Assembly: GCA_003116995.1 (NCBI GenBank)
Contig: BDSL01000108.1
Span: 124,001-188,000, forward strand
Direction of reading: 5' to 3'
Length of the DNA stretch: 64,000 nucleotides
Origin: Yamagishiella unicocca
Taxonomy: Eukaryota > Chlorophyta > Chlorophyceae > Chlamydomonadales > Volvocaceae
Of the stretch, positions 1-11,880 are shown piece after piece. The translations under genes were made by a program, and so were the position numbers. The stretch's first letter is position 1; every line of letters starts with the position of its first letter. The notes below the pieces were generated by a model. It did no database searches. It saw nothing but the letters and a program-made list of their open reading frames with translations, and had not been told where the DNA came from.

Positions 1-1507
1 CCGCCTATGCGCCTATGCGGTGCGATGTCACCTATGCGGTGCGCTGCCGCCTATGTGGCTATGTGGTGTGGTGCCGCTTATGTGCCTATGTGCTGCAATG
101 TCACTTATGCGCGGCCATGTACGTGCTTATGAGGTGCAGTGCTAGGTACGTGCTCGTGTAGTATCACGTACGCGCCTATGCGGTGCGATGTCACCTATGC
201 GGTGCGGTGCCACCTATGCGTGTATGCGGTGCGACGTCAGCTATGCGGTGTGGTGCGCCTATGCGGTGTATGCGCCTATGCGGTGCGATGTCGGCTATGC
301 GCTGTATGCGCCTATGCGGTGTATGCGCCTATGCGGTGTGGTGCGCCAATGCGGTGTATGCGCCTATGCGGTGCGATGTCACCTATGCGGTGCGGTGCCG
401 CCTATGCGCCTATGCGGTGCGATGTCACCTATGCGGTGCGCTGCCGCCTATGTGGCTATGTGGTGTGGTGCCGCTTATGTGCTTATGAGGTGCAGTGCTA
501 GGTACGTGCTCGTGTAGTACCACGTACGGTGCCGCCTATGCGCCTATGCGGTGCGATGGCGCCTATGTGGTGCACTGGCGCCTATGCGCCTATGCGGTGC
601 GGTGCCGCCTATGCGGTGCGACGTTTGCTATGCGGTGCGCTGCCGCCTATGTGCCTATGCGGTGTGGTGCTACGTATGCGCCTATGTGCTGCGTCATGCG
701 CCTATGCGGTGTGATGCGGTGCCTACGCACTACACGCACATAGGTACGCACTGTTGGTGCCACGTACGCACCTATGTGGTGCCACCTATTAATGTGCGTA
801 TGTGGGTGCTCGTGGGTGGTGCCTGTGTGCCTATGCGGTGTAGTGCGGTGTGATGCGGCGCCGCCTACTCGCCTATGTGATGCGGGTGCTCATGGGTGCC
901 TACGTAGTGTCACCTGGGTGCTGCTAGATGCTAGCTACCTACTGGCCTATGAGCTATGTGCTGATGGGCTTTGGGCGTGTGCTGGGTGGGTGACACTGTG
1001 TGTGTTCGCGCGCCTATGCGGTGCGATGGCGCCTATGTGGTGCACTGCCGCCTATGCGCCTATGCGGTGCGGTGCCGCCTATGCGGTGCGACGTTTGCTA
1101 TGCGGTGCGCTGCCGCCGATGTGCCTATGCGGTGTGGTGCTACGTATGCGCCTATGCGGTGCGTCATGCACCTATGCGGTGTGATGCGGTGCCTACGCAC
1201 TACACGCATGCACTGCCGCCTATGCGCCTATGCGGTGCGGTGCCGCCTATGCGGTGCGATGTTTGCTATGCGGTGCGCTGCCGCCTATGTGCCTATGCGG
1301 TGTGGTGCGGTGCCTACGCACGGCGCCGCCTACTCGCCTATGTGATGCGGGTGGTCATGGGTGCCTACGTATTAATGTGCGTATGTGGGTGCTCGTGGGT
1401 GGTGCCTGTGTGCCTATGTGGTGTGGTGCGGTGTGATGCGGCGCCGCCTACTCGCCTATGTGATGCGGGTGCTCATGGGTGCCTACGTAGTCTCACCTGG
1501 GTGCTGG
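1..1507. repeat. 27-bp-period minisatellite (VNTR A), first block
   Basis: The array is built from the words CCTATGCGGTGCG, CCTATGCG and GATGTCA or GTGCCGC, usually summing to 27 bp (19+8). It continues off the left edge. Because 27 is a multiple of three, all forward frames stay open and give Cys/Tyr/Met/Arg-rich pseudo-proteins; these are not genes. Two inserts (about 840-1010 and 1320-1507) carry a non-periodic piece with GTGATGCGGGTG and CTCATGGGTGCCTACGTA, which recurs near 5530-5640. Confidence 0.9.
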
Positions 1508-2167
1508 CTGTTGGCTGCTGTGATGCTGATAGGTTGTGTGGCTATTCATTTATGGTGCATTGGAAAAGGAATGGCATCAATCAGCTCAGTGGGCGGGTGC
1601 TGGCACTGTTCTGCATGTGCCAGTGGGTCACACTGTGTGTCAAGTGGGCGCGCGCCTGGTGGGCGCTCTGATGCTGATAGGTTGTGCGGCCATTCATTTC
1701 GGGCGCATTGCAGAAGGAATGGCTTCAATTGGCACAGTGGGCGGCCGCTGGCGGGGGCTGCAAGGCGGCAGGCAGCAGGTGTCAGCTATGGGGCTATCGT
1801 GCTATCGGGCGTCACCTATCAGGCGTCGGCTATCAGTATCAGGCGTCGGCTATCACCATCAGGCATCGGGTATCGCTATCGCGCTGTCTTTTGCATCTGC
1901 GCGCGAAATGCAAAAAGTGCGGCCGCCGGGTTTCGAACCGGCGACCTGTCACTTTTTCGCGCAGGTGCATAGCGGCGCTGCGCGGGCGGCGCGCAGGGGC
2001 ATGGCGCAATGCTATGCGCAAGGCTACATAAGCGCTGCGCCTAAAAAGGCTGCTAGGACATTGGACATTGGTCACCTTCATACAAGCTGCGCAGGGGCTG
2101 CGCGAGTGGGCTTACCTCCCCCGCCCGGGCCGGGGGCAGCCGTCACATGTGCGGGCGGGCCGGAAGG
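1508..2167. repeat. Dispersed module M1, copy 1
   Basis: A ~650-bp non-periodic module starting at CTGTTGGCTGCTGTGATGCT. It recurs at 6011-6662, 9624-10178 and 10841-11395, with its second half again at 11418-11795. Inside, a ~60-bp piece beginning TGATGCTGATAGGTTGTG is present twice about 144 bp apart, followed by short GGCGTCGGCTATCA repeats. The far end carries a tRNA-like T-arm on the minus strand. No credible protein is seen. It may be a SINE-like or composite non-autonomous element; the family is not recognised. Confidence 0.75.
1911..1960 (-). other. tRNA-like 3' segment with B-box inside M1
   Basis: On the minus strand GGTTCGAAACC matches the pol III B-box and sits in a 6-bp stem CGCCGG/CCGGCG. 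It is followed by GGCCGCA and then TTTTT, the arrangement at the 3' end of a tRNA gene. No convincing A-box, D-arm or acceptor partner is seen upstream, so it is not called a tRNA gene. The same element lies near 6413-6460, 10009-10055, 11226-11272 and 11633-11680. Confidence 0.45.
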
Positions 2168-2440
2168 GGCGCACGCTTGCAGGCCTATGCTTGCAGGGCT
2201 ATGCTTGCAGGGCTATGCTTGCAAGGCTATGCTTGCAAGGCTATGCTTGCAGGGCTATGCTTGCAGGAGTATGCTTGCAGGGCTATGGGCGGGTGTCATG
2301 CGGGTACACACTTTTATGCTTGCGCAAGCAGGGTATGCTTGCAGGGGTATAGTTGCAGGCATATGCTTGCAAAGGATATGCTTGTGCACAGAGAATACTT
2401 GCAGGAGTATACTTGCAGGCATATGCTTGGAGGCGGCGTA
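2168..2440. repeat. 14-bp minisatellite (VNTR B), copy 1
   Basis: About a dozen head-to-tail copies of TGCTTGCAGGGCTA with variants such as TGCTTGCAAGGCTA and TGCTTGCAGGAGTA, becoming irregular after 2290. It directly follows M1. Confidence 0.85.
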
Positions 2441-2572
2441 CACTTTAGAGGTGGCCCACGGGTCAGAGGCCGACGGGTTGGAGGCCCACGGGTCAGAGGG
2501 CCACGGGTTGGTGGCCCATGGGGCGGAGGCCCACGGGTTGGTGGCCCACGGGTTAGGGGTGGAGACACATGG
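2441..2572. repeat. 15-bp minisatellite (VNTR C), copy 1
   Basis: Tandem copies of GGCCCACGGGTCAGA or GGCCCACGGGTTGGT. The block joins VNTR B to the next VNTR A block. Confidence 0.85.
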
Positions 2573-5500
2573 TGCGTATGTGCTTATGCGGTGCGATGTC
2601 AGCTATGCGGTGCGCTGCCGCCTATGCGCCTATGCGGTGCAGTGCCGTTTATGCGCCTATGTGGTGTGATATGACCTATGTGCCTAGGCGATGTCGCGTA
2701 TGCGCCTATGCGGTGCGATGGCACCTATGCGGTGCGGTGCTGCCTATGTGCCTATGCGGTGCGATGTCACCTATCCGGTGTGGTGCCGCCTATGCGCCTA
2801 TGCGGTGTGGTGCCGCGTATGTGCTTATGCGGTGTGGTGCCACGTATACGCCTATGCGGTGCGGTGCCGCCTATGCGCCTATGCGGTGCGATGTTGCCTA
2901 TGCGGTGCGGTGCCGCCTATGCGCCTATGCGGTGCGATGTTACCTATGCGGTGCGCTGCCGCCTATGTGGCTATGTGGTGTGGTGCCGCTTATGTGCCTA
3001 TGTGGTGCAATGTCACTTATGCGGGGCCATCTACGTGCTTATGAGGTGCAGTGCTAGGTACATGCTATGCGCGTATGCGGTGCGACGTCAGCTATGCGGT
3101 GTGGTGCGCCTATGCGGTGTATGCGCCTATGCGGTGCGATGTCAGCTATGCGGTGTATGCGCCTATGCGGTGCGGTGCCGCCTATGCGGTGCGACGTTAG
3201 CTATGTGCCTATGCGGCGCGATGTCACCTATGCGGTGTGCTGCCGCCTATGTGGCTATGTGGTGTGGTGCTGCTTATGTGCTTATGTGGTGCAATGGCGC
3301 ATAAGCGCGCCATCTACGTGCTTATGAGGTGCAGTGCTAGGTACGTGCTCGTGTAGTACCACGTACGCGCCTATGTGGTGCGATGTCACCTATGCGGTGC
3401 GGTGCCACCTATGCGCGTATGCGGTGCGACGTCAGCTATGTGGTGTGGTGCCGCCTATGCGCCTATGCGGTGCGATGGCGCCTATGTGGTGCAGTGCTAG
3501 TTATGTGCTTATGTAGTGCGGTGCCATCTACGTGCTTATCAGGTGCAGTGCTACCTACGTGCTTATGTAGTACCACATACGCAGCTATGTGGAGCCACGT
3601 GGCGCTGAAGTGTGATGGGTGCGGTGCAATGTCACTTATGCGGGGCCATCTACGTGCTTATGAGGTGCAGTGCTACGTACGTGCCTATGCGGTGCGATGT
3701 CACCTATCCGGTGCAGTGCCGCCTATGCGCCTATGCGGTGCCGCTTATGCGCCTATGCGGTGCGACGTCAGCTATGCGGTGCGGTGCCGCCTATGTGCTT
3801 ATGCGGTGTGGTGCCACGTATACGCCTATGCGGTGCGGTGCCGCCTATCCGCCTATGCGGTGCGATGGCGCCTATGTGGTGCAGTGCTGCCTATGCGCCT
3901 ATGCGGTGCGGTGCCGCCTATGCGGTGCGACGTTTGCGCGATGGGTGGCGCCTATGCGGTGCGATGTTGCCTATGCGCCTATGCAGTGCGGTGCCGCCTA
4001 TGCGGCAATGCGGTGCGATGTTGCCTATGCGGTGCGGTGCCGCCTGTGCGCCTATGCGGTGCGATGTCACCTATGCGGTGCGCTGCCGCGTATGTGCCTA
4101 TGTGGTGTGGTGCAGTGCTAGCTATGTGCTCGTGTAGTACGACGTGCGCGCCTATGCGGTGCGATGTCACCTATGCGGTGCGCCTATGCGGTGCGATGTC
4201 ATCTATGCGGTGCGCTGCCGCGTATGTGCCTATGTGGTGTGGTGCCGCGTATGTGCCTATGTGGTGCAGTGCCATGTACGCACCTATGTGCATATGCGGT
4301 GCGGTGCCGCCTATGCGCCTATGCGGTGCGATGTCACGTACGTGCTTATGAGGTGCAGTGCTAGCTACGTGCTCGTGTAGTACGACGTGCGCGCCTATGC
4401 GGTGCGATGTCACCTATGCGGTGCGCCTATGCGGTGCGATGTCACCTATGCGGTGCGCTGCCGTGTATGTGCCTATGTGGTGTGGTGCCGCGTATGTGCC
4501 TATGTGGTGCAGTGCCATGTACGCACCTATGTGCCTATGCGGTGCGGTGCCGCTTATGCGCCTATGCGGTGCAATGTCAGTTATGCGCCTATGCGGTATA
4601 ATGTTGCCAATGCGGTGCGGTGCCGCCTATGCGCGTATGCGGTGCGGCGTCAGCTATGCGGTGCGGTGCCGCCTATGCGCCTATGCGGTGCGATGTCGCC
4701 TATGCGGTGCACTGCCGGCTATGCGCCTATGCGGTGCGATGTTACCTATGCGGTGCGCTGCCACCTGTGCACCTATGCGGTGCGACGTCAGCTATGCGGT
4801 GCGCTGCCGCCTATGTGCCTATGCGGTGTGGTGCCACGTATGTGCCTATGCGGTGCGATGCTATCTATGCGGTGCGGTGCCGCCTATGCGCCTATGCGGT
4901 GCGGTGCCGCCTATGTGCCAATGCGGTGTGGTGCGGTGCGACGTCAGCTATGCGGTGCGCTGCTGCCTATGTGCCTATGCGGTGTGGTGCCACGTATGCG
5001 CCTATGCGGTGCGATGCTATCTATGCGGTGCGGTGCCACCTATGCGCCTATGCGGTGCGATTTTGCCTATGCGGTGTGGTGCCACGTATGCGCCTCTGCG
5101 GTGCGATGTTAGCTATGCGGTGCGGTGCCACCTATGCGCCTCTGCGGTGCGGTGCCGCCTATGCGGTGCGGTGCCGCCTATGCGCCTATGCGGTGCGATG
5201 TTGCCTGTACGGTGAGGTGCAGTGCCACCTATGTGCCTATGCAGTGCCACCTATGCGCCTATGCGGTGCCACCTATGCGCCTGTGCGGTGCCACCTATGC
5301 ACCTATGGAGTGCGCTGCCGCCTATGTGTGTATGCGGTGTGGTGCCACGTATGCGCCTATGCGGTGCGGTGCCACCTATGCGCCTATGCGGTGCGGTGCC
5401 GCCTATGCGGTGCGGTGCTGCCTATGCGCCTATGCGCCTATGCGGTGCCACCTATGTGCCTGTGCGTGATGCCTATGCGCCTATGCAGTGCAGTGCCACC

Positions 5501-5960
5501 TACCGGTATGTGCATATGCGGTGTGGTGCGGTGTGATGCGGCGCCGCCTACCCGCCTATGTGATGCGGGTGCTCATGGGTGCCTACGTAGTGTCACCTGG
5601 GTGCTGCTAGATGCTAGGTGGTACTGCGCCGCCTACCCGCCTATGTGGTGCTAGCTATGTGGTATGCAGTGCGGTGCCATCTACGTGCTTATGAGGTGCA
5701 GTGCTAGCTACGTGCTTATGTAGTACCATGTACGCACCTATGTGGGGCCATGTGGTGCTTATGCGGTATGGGTGCGGTGCCGCTTATGCGCCTATGCGGT
5801 GCGGTGCCGCCTATGCGCCTATGCGCTGCGATGTCACCTATGTTGTGCGGTGTCGCCTATGCGCCTGTGCGGTGCCGCCTATGCGCCTATGAGCTGCAAT
5901 GTCGCCTAGGGCGTGTGCTACTGCTGCATAGTCCAGGACACCTGTTTGGGCGTGTGCTGG
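2573..5960. repeat. 27-bp-period minisatellite (VNTR A), second block
   Basis: The same CCTATGCGGTGCG-based repeat as at the left edge. Recurrent variants such as GGTGCAGTGCTAGGTACGTG and CGTGCTCGTGTAGTA appear every few hundred bases and mark larger duplicated segments (near 3330, 4120, 4370). The 3' edge (5520-5960) contains the GTGATGCGGGTG insert and a partial pre-M1 leader. No genes. Confidence 0.9.
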
Positions 5961-6010
5961 GTGGGTGACACTGTGTGTCTTCCTGCACTGGGTGTCAGCT
6001 GGGTGCGCGG

Positions 6011-6662
6011 CTGTTGGCTGCTGTGATGCTGATAGGTTGTGTGGCTATTCATTTATGGTGCATTGGAAAAGGAATGGCATCAATCAGCTCAGTGGGCGGG
6101 TGCTGGCACTGTGCTGCATGTGCCAGTGGGTCACACTGTGTGTCAAGTGGGCGCGCGCCTGGTGGGCGCTCCGATGCTGATAGGTTGTGCGGCCATTCAT
6201 TTAGGGCGCATTGCAAAAGGAATGGCTTTAATTGGCACAGTGGGCGGCCGCTGGCGGGGGCTGCAAGGCGGCAGGCAGCAGGTGTCAGCTATGGGGCTAT
6301 CGTGCTATCGGGTGTCACCTATCAGGCGTCGGCTATCGGTATCAGGCGTCGGCTATCACCATCAGGCATCGGGTATCGCTATCGCGCTGTCTTTTGCGTC
6401 TGCGCGCGAAATGCAAAAATTGCGGCCGCCGGGTTTCGAACCGGCGACCTCTCGCTTCTTCGCGCAGGTGCATAGCGGCGCTGTGCAGGCGGCGCGCAGG
6501 GGCATGGTGCAATACTATGCGCAAGGCGCTATAAGCGCTGCGCCTAAAAAGGCTGCTCGCACATTGGTCACCTTCATACAAGCTGCGCAGGGGCTGCGCG
6601 AGTGGGCTTACCTCCCCCGCCCGGGCCGGGGGCGGCCGTCACATGCGGGCGGGCCGCAATGG
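6011..6662. repeat. Dispersed module M1, copy 2
   Basis: About 4503 bp downstream of copy 1 and nearly identical, including both internal TGATGCTGATAGGTTGTG pieces and the minus-strand tRNA-like T-arm near 6430. It is again followed by VNTR B and then VNTR C. Confidence 0.75.
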
Positions 6663-6783
6663 GCGTATACGCTTGCAGGCTTATGTGCTTGCAGAGGTAT
6701 GCTTGCAGGGCTATGCTTGCAGGGCTATGCTTGCACAGGTATGCTTGCTGGGCTATGCTTGCAGGAGTATGCTTGCAGGAGTA
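6663..6783. repeat. 14-bp minisatellite (VNTR B), copy 2
   Basis: About eight copies of TGCTTGCAGGGCTA-like units following M1 copy 2; shorter than the first block. Confidence 0.85.
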
Positions 6784-6942
6784 GGCCCATGGGTCGGAGG
6801 CCCAGGGGTGAGTGGCCCACGGGTCGGAGGCCCACGGGTCAGTGGCCCACGGGTCGGAGGCCCATGGGTCGGAGGCCCACGGGTCGGAGGTGTTGCATGG
6901 GTCGGAGGCCCACGGGTCGGAGGCCCATGGGTCGGAGGCGTA
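6784..6942. repeat. 15-bp minisatellite (VNTR C), copy 2
   Basis: About ten tandem GGCCCACGGGTCGGA units. The array ends where VNTR A resumes. Confidence 0.85.
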
Positions 6943-9356
6943 TGCGATGCGATGTTAGGTATGCGATGCGCTGCTGCCTATGTGCGCACCTATGCGGTGC
7001 GATGTCGCCTGTACGGTGCGGTGCCGCCTATGCGCCTATGCGGTGCGATGGCGCCGATGTGGTGCGCTGCCGCCTATGCGCCTATGCGGTGCGGTGCCGC
7101 CTATGCGGTGCGATGTTAGCTATGCGGTGCGATGTCAGCTATGCGGTGTATGCGCCTATGCGGTGTATGCGCGTATGCGGTGTGGTGCGCCTATGCGGTG
7201 TATGCGCCTATGCGGTGCGATGTCACCTATGCGGTGCGGTGCCGCCTATGCGCCTATGCGGTGTGGTGCCGCCTATGCGGTGCGACGTTAGCTATGCGCC
7301 TATGCGGTGCGATGTCACCTATGCGGTGCGCTGCCGCCTATGTGGCTATGTGGTGTGGTGCCGCTTATGCGCCTATGCGGTGCGCTGCCGCCTATGCGCC
7401 TATGCGGTGCTATGTCACTTATGCGGGGCCATCTACGTGCTTATGAGGTGCGGTGCTAGCTACGTGCTCGTGTAGTACCATGTACGCGCCTATGCGGTGC
7501 GATGTCACCTATGCGGTGCGGTGCCGCCTATGCGCCTATGTGGTGCCGCTTATGCGCCTATGCGGTGCGACGTCAGCTATGTGGTGCGGTGCACTGCTGC
7601 CTATGTGCGTATGCGGTGTGGTGCCACGTATGCGGTTATGTCGTGCGATGCTACCTATGCGGTGCGGTGCGACGTCAGGTATGCGGTGTGGTGCCACGTA
7701 TGCGCCTATGCGGTGCGATGTTGGCCATGCGGTGCAGTGCCATCTATGCGCCTATGCGGTGCGATGTTGCCTATGCGGTGTGTTGCCACCTATGCGCGTA
7801 TGTGGTGCGACGTCAGCTATGCGGTGTGTTGCCAGGTATGCGCCTATGCGGTGCGATGTCACGTATGCGGTGCGGTGCCGCCTATGCGCTTATGCGGTGC
7901 GATGTCGCGTGTACGGTGCGGTGCCGCCTATGCGCCCATGCGGTGCGATGTCACGTGTACGGTGCGGTGCCGCCTATGCGTCCATGCGGTGCGATGGCGC
8001 CTATGTGGTGTGGTGCCGCCTATGCGCCTATGCGGTGCTATGTCACTTATGCGGGGCCATCTACGTGTTCATGACGTGCAGTGCTAGGTACGTGCTCGTG
8101 TAGTGGTGCCGCTTATGTGCCTATGCGGTGCGACGTCAGCTATGCGGTGCGGTGCCGCCTATGTGCCTATGCGGTGCACTGCTGCGTATGCCGCCTATGC
8201 GGTGCACTGCTGCCTATGTGCGTATGCGGTGTGGTGCCACATATGCGCTTATGTGGTGCGATGCTACCTATGCGGTGCGGTGCGACGTCAGCTATGCGGT
8301 GTGGTGCCACGTATGCGCCTATGCGGTGCGATGCCTATGTGCCTATGCGGTGTGGTGCCACGTATGCGCTTATGCGGTGCGATGCTACCTATGCGGTGCG
8401 GTGCGACGTCAGCTATGCGGTGTGGTGCCACGTATGCGCGTATGCGGTGCGATGTCACCTATGCGGTGCGGTGCCACCTATGCGCCTATGCGGTGCGATG
8501 TTGCCTATGCGGTGCGGTGTCACCTATGTGCGTATGCGGTGCGGCGTGAGGTATGCGGTGTGTTGCCACGTATGTGCCTATGCGGTGCGATGTCATGTAT
8601 GCGGTGCGGTGCCACGTATGCGCCTATGCGGTGCACTGCTGCCTATGTGCGTATGCGGTGTGGTGCCACGTATGCGCTTATGTGGTGCGATGCTACCTAT
8701 GCGGTGCGGTGCGACGTCAGCTATGCGGTGTGGTGCCACGTATGCGCCTATGCGGTGCGATGCCTATGTGCCTATGCGGTGTGGTGCCACGTATGCGCTT
8801 ATGTGGTGCGATGCTACCTATGCGGTGCGGTGCGACGTCAGCTATGCGGTGTGGTGCCACGTATGCGCCTATGCGGTGCGATTAGGCGGTGCGATGCCTA
8901 TGTGCCTATGCGGTGTGGTGCCACGTATGCGCTTATGTGGTGCGATGCTACCTATGCGGTGCGGTGCGACGTCAGCTATGCGGTGTGGTGCCACGTATGC
9001 GCCTATGCGGTGCGATGTCACCTATGCGGTGCGGTGCCGCCTATGCGCCTATGCGGTGCGATGTTGCCTATGCGGTGTGTTGCCACCTATGTGCGTGTGC
9101 GGTGCGACGTGAGCTATGCGGTGTGTTGCCACGTATGCGCCTATGCGGTGCGATGTCACGTATGCGGTGCGGTGCCGCCTATGTGCCTATGCGATGCGAT
9201 GTCGCGTGTACGGTGCGGTGCCGCCTATGCGCCCATGCGGTGCGACGGCGCCTATGTGGTGTGGTGCCGCCTATGCGCCTATGCGGTGCGGTGCCGCCTA
9301 TGTGGTGCGACGTTAGCTATGCGGTGTGCTGCCGCCTATGTGCCTATGCGGTGTGC
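6943..9356. repeat. 27-bp-period minisatellite (VNTR A), third block
   Basis: CCTATGCGGTGCG array with longer internal duplications, for example a segment around GCCTATGTGCCTATGCGG that repeats three times between 8330 and 8960. No genes. Confidence 0.9.
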
Positions 9357-10182
9357 TCGCACCAAGTTGCATCCACCTACTGCTCCGCCCACTATTCTTA
9401 TTTCCACTGTGATGCTGATACATTCGGGGGGAGGTAAGCATCTTGGTGCTGGCTAGTGGCTATATGGCTATGTGTCAGCTGGGCGCACGTCTGGTGGGTG
9501 TTTGGCTATGCTGTGCTGGGTGTTGGGCGGCTGCTCTTGGCCTATGAGGTATGTGCTGATGGGCTTTGGGCGTGTGCTGGGTGGGTGACACTGTGTGTCT
9601 TCCTGCACTGGGTGTCAGCTGGGTGGCTGCTGTGATGCTGATAGGTTGTGTGGCTATTCGTTTATGGTGCATTGGAAAAGGAATGGCATCAATCAGCTCA
9701 GTGGGTGGGTGCTGGCACTGTGCTGCATGTGCCAGTGGGTCACACTGTGTGTCAAGTGGGCGCGCGCCTGGTGGGCGCTCTGATGCTGATAGGTTGTGCG
9801 GCCATTCATTTAGGGCGCATTGCAAAAGGAATGGCTTCAATTGGCACAGTGGGCGGCCGCTGGCGGGGGCTGCAAGGCGGCAGGCAGCAGGTGTCAGCTA
9901 TGGGGCTATCGTGCTATCGGGCGTCGGCTATCAGTATCAGGCGTCGGCTATCACCATCAGGCATCGGGTATCGCTATCGCGCCATCTTTTGCATCTGTGC
10001 GCGAAATGCAAAAAAGGCGGTCGCCGGGTTTCGAACCGGCGACCTCTCGCTTTTTCGCGCAGGTGCATAGCGGGCGGGCTGCGCGGGCGGCGCGCAGGGG
10101 CATGGCGCAATCCTATGCGCAAGGCTACATAAGCGCTGCGCCTAAAAAGGCTGCTCCCACATTGGTCACCTTCATACCTCCC
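8966..10182. repeat. 1217-bp tandem duplication, copy 1
   Basis: The block starts at GCGACGTCAGC inside VNTR A, runs through a unique piece (9357-9620, including GGGGGGAGGTAAGCATCTTG) and M1 copy 3 (about 9624-10178), and ends at TTCATACCTCCC. It is repeated without visible change at 10183-11399, so the duplication is recent (or, less likely, an assembly duplication). Confidence 0.85.
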
Positions 10183-11399
10183 GCGACGTCAGCTATGCGG
10201 TGTGGTGCCACGTATGCGCCTATGCGGTGCGATGTCACCTATGCGGTGCGGTGCCGCCTATGCGCCTATGCGGTGCGATGTTGCCTATGCGGTGTGTTGC
10301 CACCTATGTGCGTGTGCGGTGCGACGTGAGCTATGCGGTGTGTTGCCACGTATGCGCCTATGCGGTGCGATGTCACGTATGCGGTGCGGTGCCGCCTATG
10401 TGCCTATGCGATGCGATGTCGCGTGTACGGTGCGGTGCCGCCTATGCGCCCATGCGGTGCGACGGCGCCTATGTGGTGTGGTGCCGCCTATGCGCCTATG
10501 CGGTGCGGTGCCGCCTATGTGGTGCGACGTTAGCTATGCGGTGTGCTGCCGCCTATGTGCCTATGCGGTGTGCTCGCACCAAGTTGCATCCACCTACTGC
10601 TCCGCCCACTATTCTTATTTCCACTGTGATGCTGATACATTCGGGGGGAGGTAAGCATCTTGGTGCTGGCTAGTGGCTATATGGCTATGTGTCAGCTGGG
10701 CGCACGTCTGGTGGGTGTTTGGCTATGCTGTGCTGGGTGTTGGGCGGCTGCTCTTGGCCTATGAGGTATGTGCTGATGGGCTTTGGGCGTGTGCTGGGTG
10801 GGTGACACTGTGTGTCTTCCTGCACTGGGTGTCAGCTGGGTGGCTGCTGTGATGCTGATAGGTTGTGTGGCTATTCGTTTATGGTGCATTGGAAAAGGAA
10901 TGGCATCAATCAGCTCAGTGGGTGGGTGCTGGCACTGTGCTGCATGTGCCAGTGGGTCACACTGTGTGTCAAGTGGGCGCGCGCCTGGTGGGCGCTCTGA
11001 TGCTGATAGGTTGTGCGGCCATTCATTTAGGGCGCATTGCAAAAGGAATGGCTTCAATTGGCACAGTGGGCGGCCGCTGGCGGGGGCTGCAAGGCGGCAG
11101 GCAGCAGGTGTCAGCTATGGGGCTATCGTGCTATCGGGCGTCGGCTATCAGTATCAGGCGTCGGCTATCACCATCAGGCATCGGGTATCGCTATCGCGCC
11201 ATCTTTTGCATCTGTGCGCGAAATGCAAAAAAGGCGGTCGCCGGGTTTCGAACCGGCGACCTCTCGCTTTTTCGCGCAGGTGCATAGCGGGCGGGCTGCG
11301 CGGGCGGCGCGCAGGGGCATGGCGCAATCCTATGCGCAAGGCTACATAAGCGCTGCGCCTAAAAAGGCTGCTCCCACATTGGTCACCTTCATACCTCCC
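10183..11399. repeat. 1217-bp tandem duplication, copy 2
   Basis: Head-to-tail second copy, offset exactly 1217 bp. It contains the VNTR A tail, the unique piece and M1 copy 4 (about 10841-11395). The junction with copy 1 at 10182/10183 joins CACCTCC-type sequence directly to GCGACGTCAGC. Confidence 0.85.
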
Positions 11400-11880
11400 G
11401 GGGGGAGGTAAGCACCTCCCAGGGCGCATTGCAAAAGGAATGGCTTTAATTGGCACAGTGGGCGGCCGCTGGCGGGGGCTGCAAGGCGGCAGGCAGCAGG
11501 TGTCAGCTATGGGGCTATCGTGCTATCGGGTGTCACCTATCAGGCGTCGGCTATCGGTATCAGGCGTCGGCTATCACCATCAGGCATCGGGTATCGCTAT
11601 CGCGCTGTCTTTTGCGTCTGCGCGCGAAATGCAAAAATTGCGGCCGCCGGGTTTCGAACCGGCGACCTCTCGCTTCTTCGCGCAGGTGCATAGCGGCGCT
11701 GTGCAGGCGGCGCGCAGGGGCATGGCGCAATACTATGCGCAAGGCGCTATAAGCGCTGCGCCTAAAAAGGCTGCTCGCACATTGGTCACCTTCATACCTC
11801 CCGGGGGGAGGTAAGCACCTCCCGGGGGGAGGTAAGCACCTCCCGGGGGGAGGTAAGCACCTCCCGGGGGGAGGTAAGCA
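11400..11880. repeat. Partial M1 (copy 5) flanked by 21-bp palindromic repeats
   Basis: The second half of M1 (11418-11795) lies between copies of a 21-bp unit containing the perfect palindrome CCTCCCGGGGGGAGG followed by TAAGCA. One unit precedes the M1 piece (11394-11414) and four follow it (11796-11880). Single GGGGGGAGGTAAGCA remnants occur near 9427 and 10644. Confidence 0.75.

Noticed and set aside
1911..1960. Complete tRNA gene in M1
   Set aside because: Only the T-arm, an acceptor-like heptamer and a T run are convincing; no D-arm, anticodon arm or 5' acceptor partner could be drawn.
139..9456. Many long Cys/Tyr/Met-rich open frames on the plus strand
   Set aside because: They are frame shadows of a stop-free 27-bp minisatellite; every frame shows the same periodic words and none has a domain or natural start.
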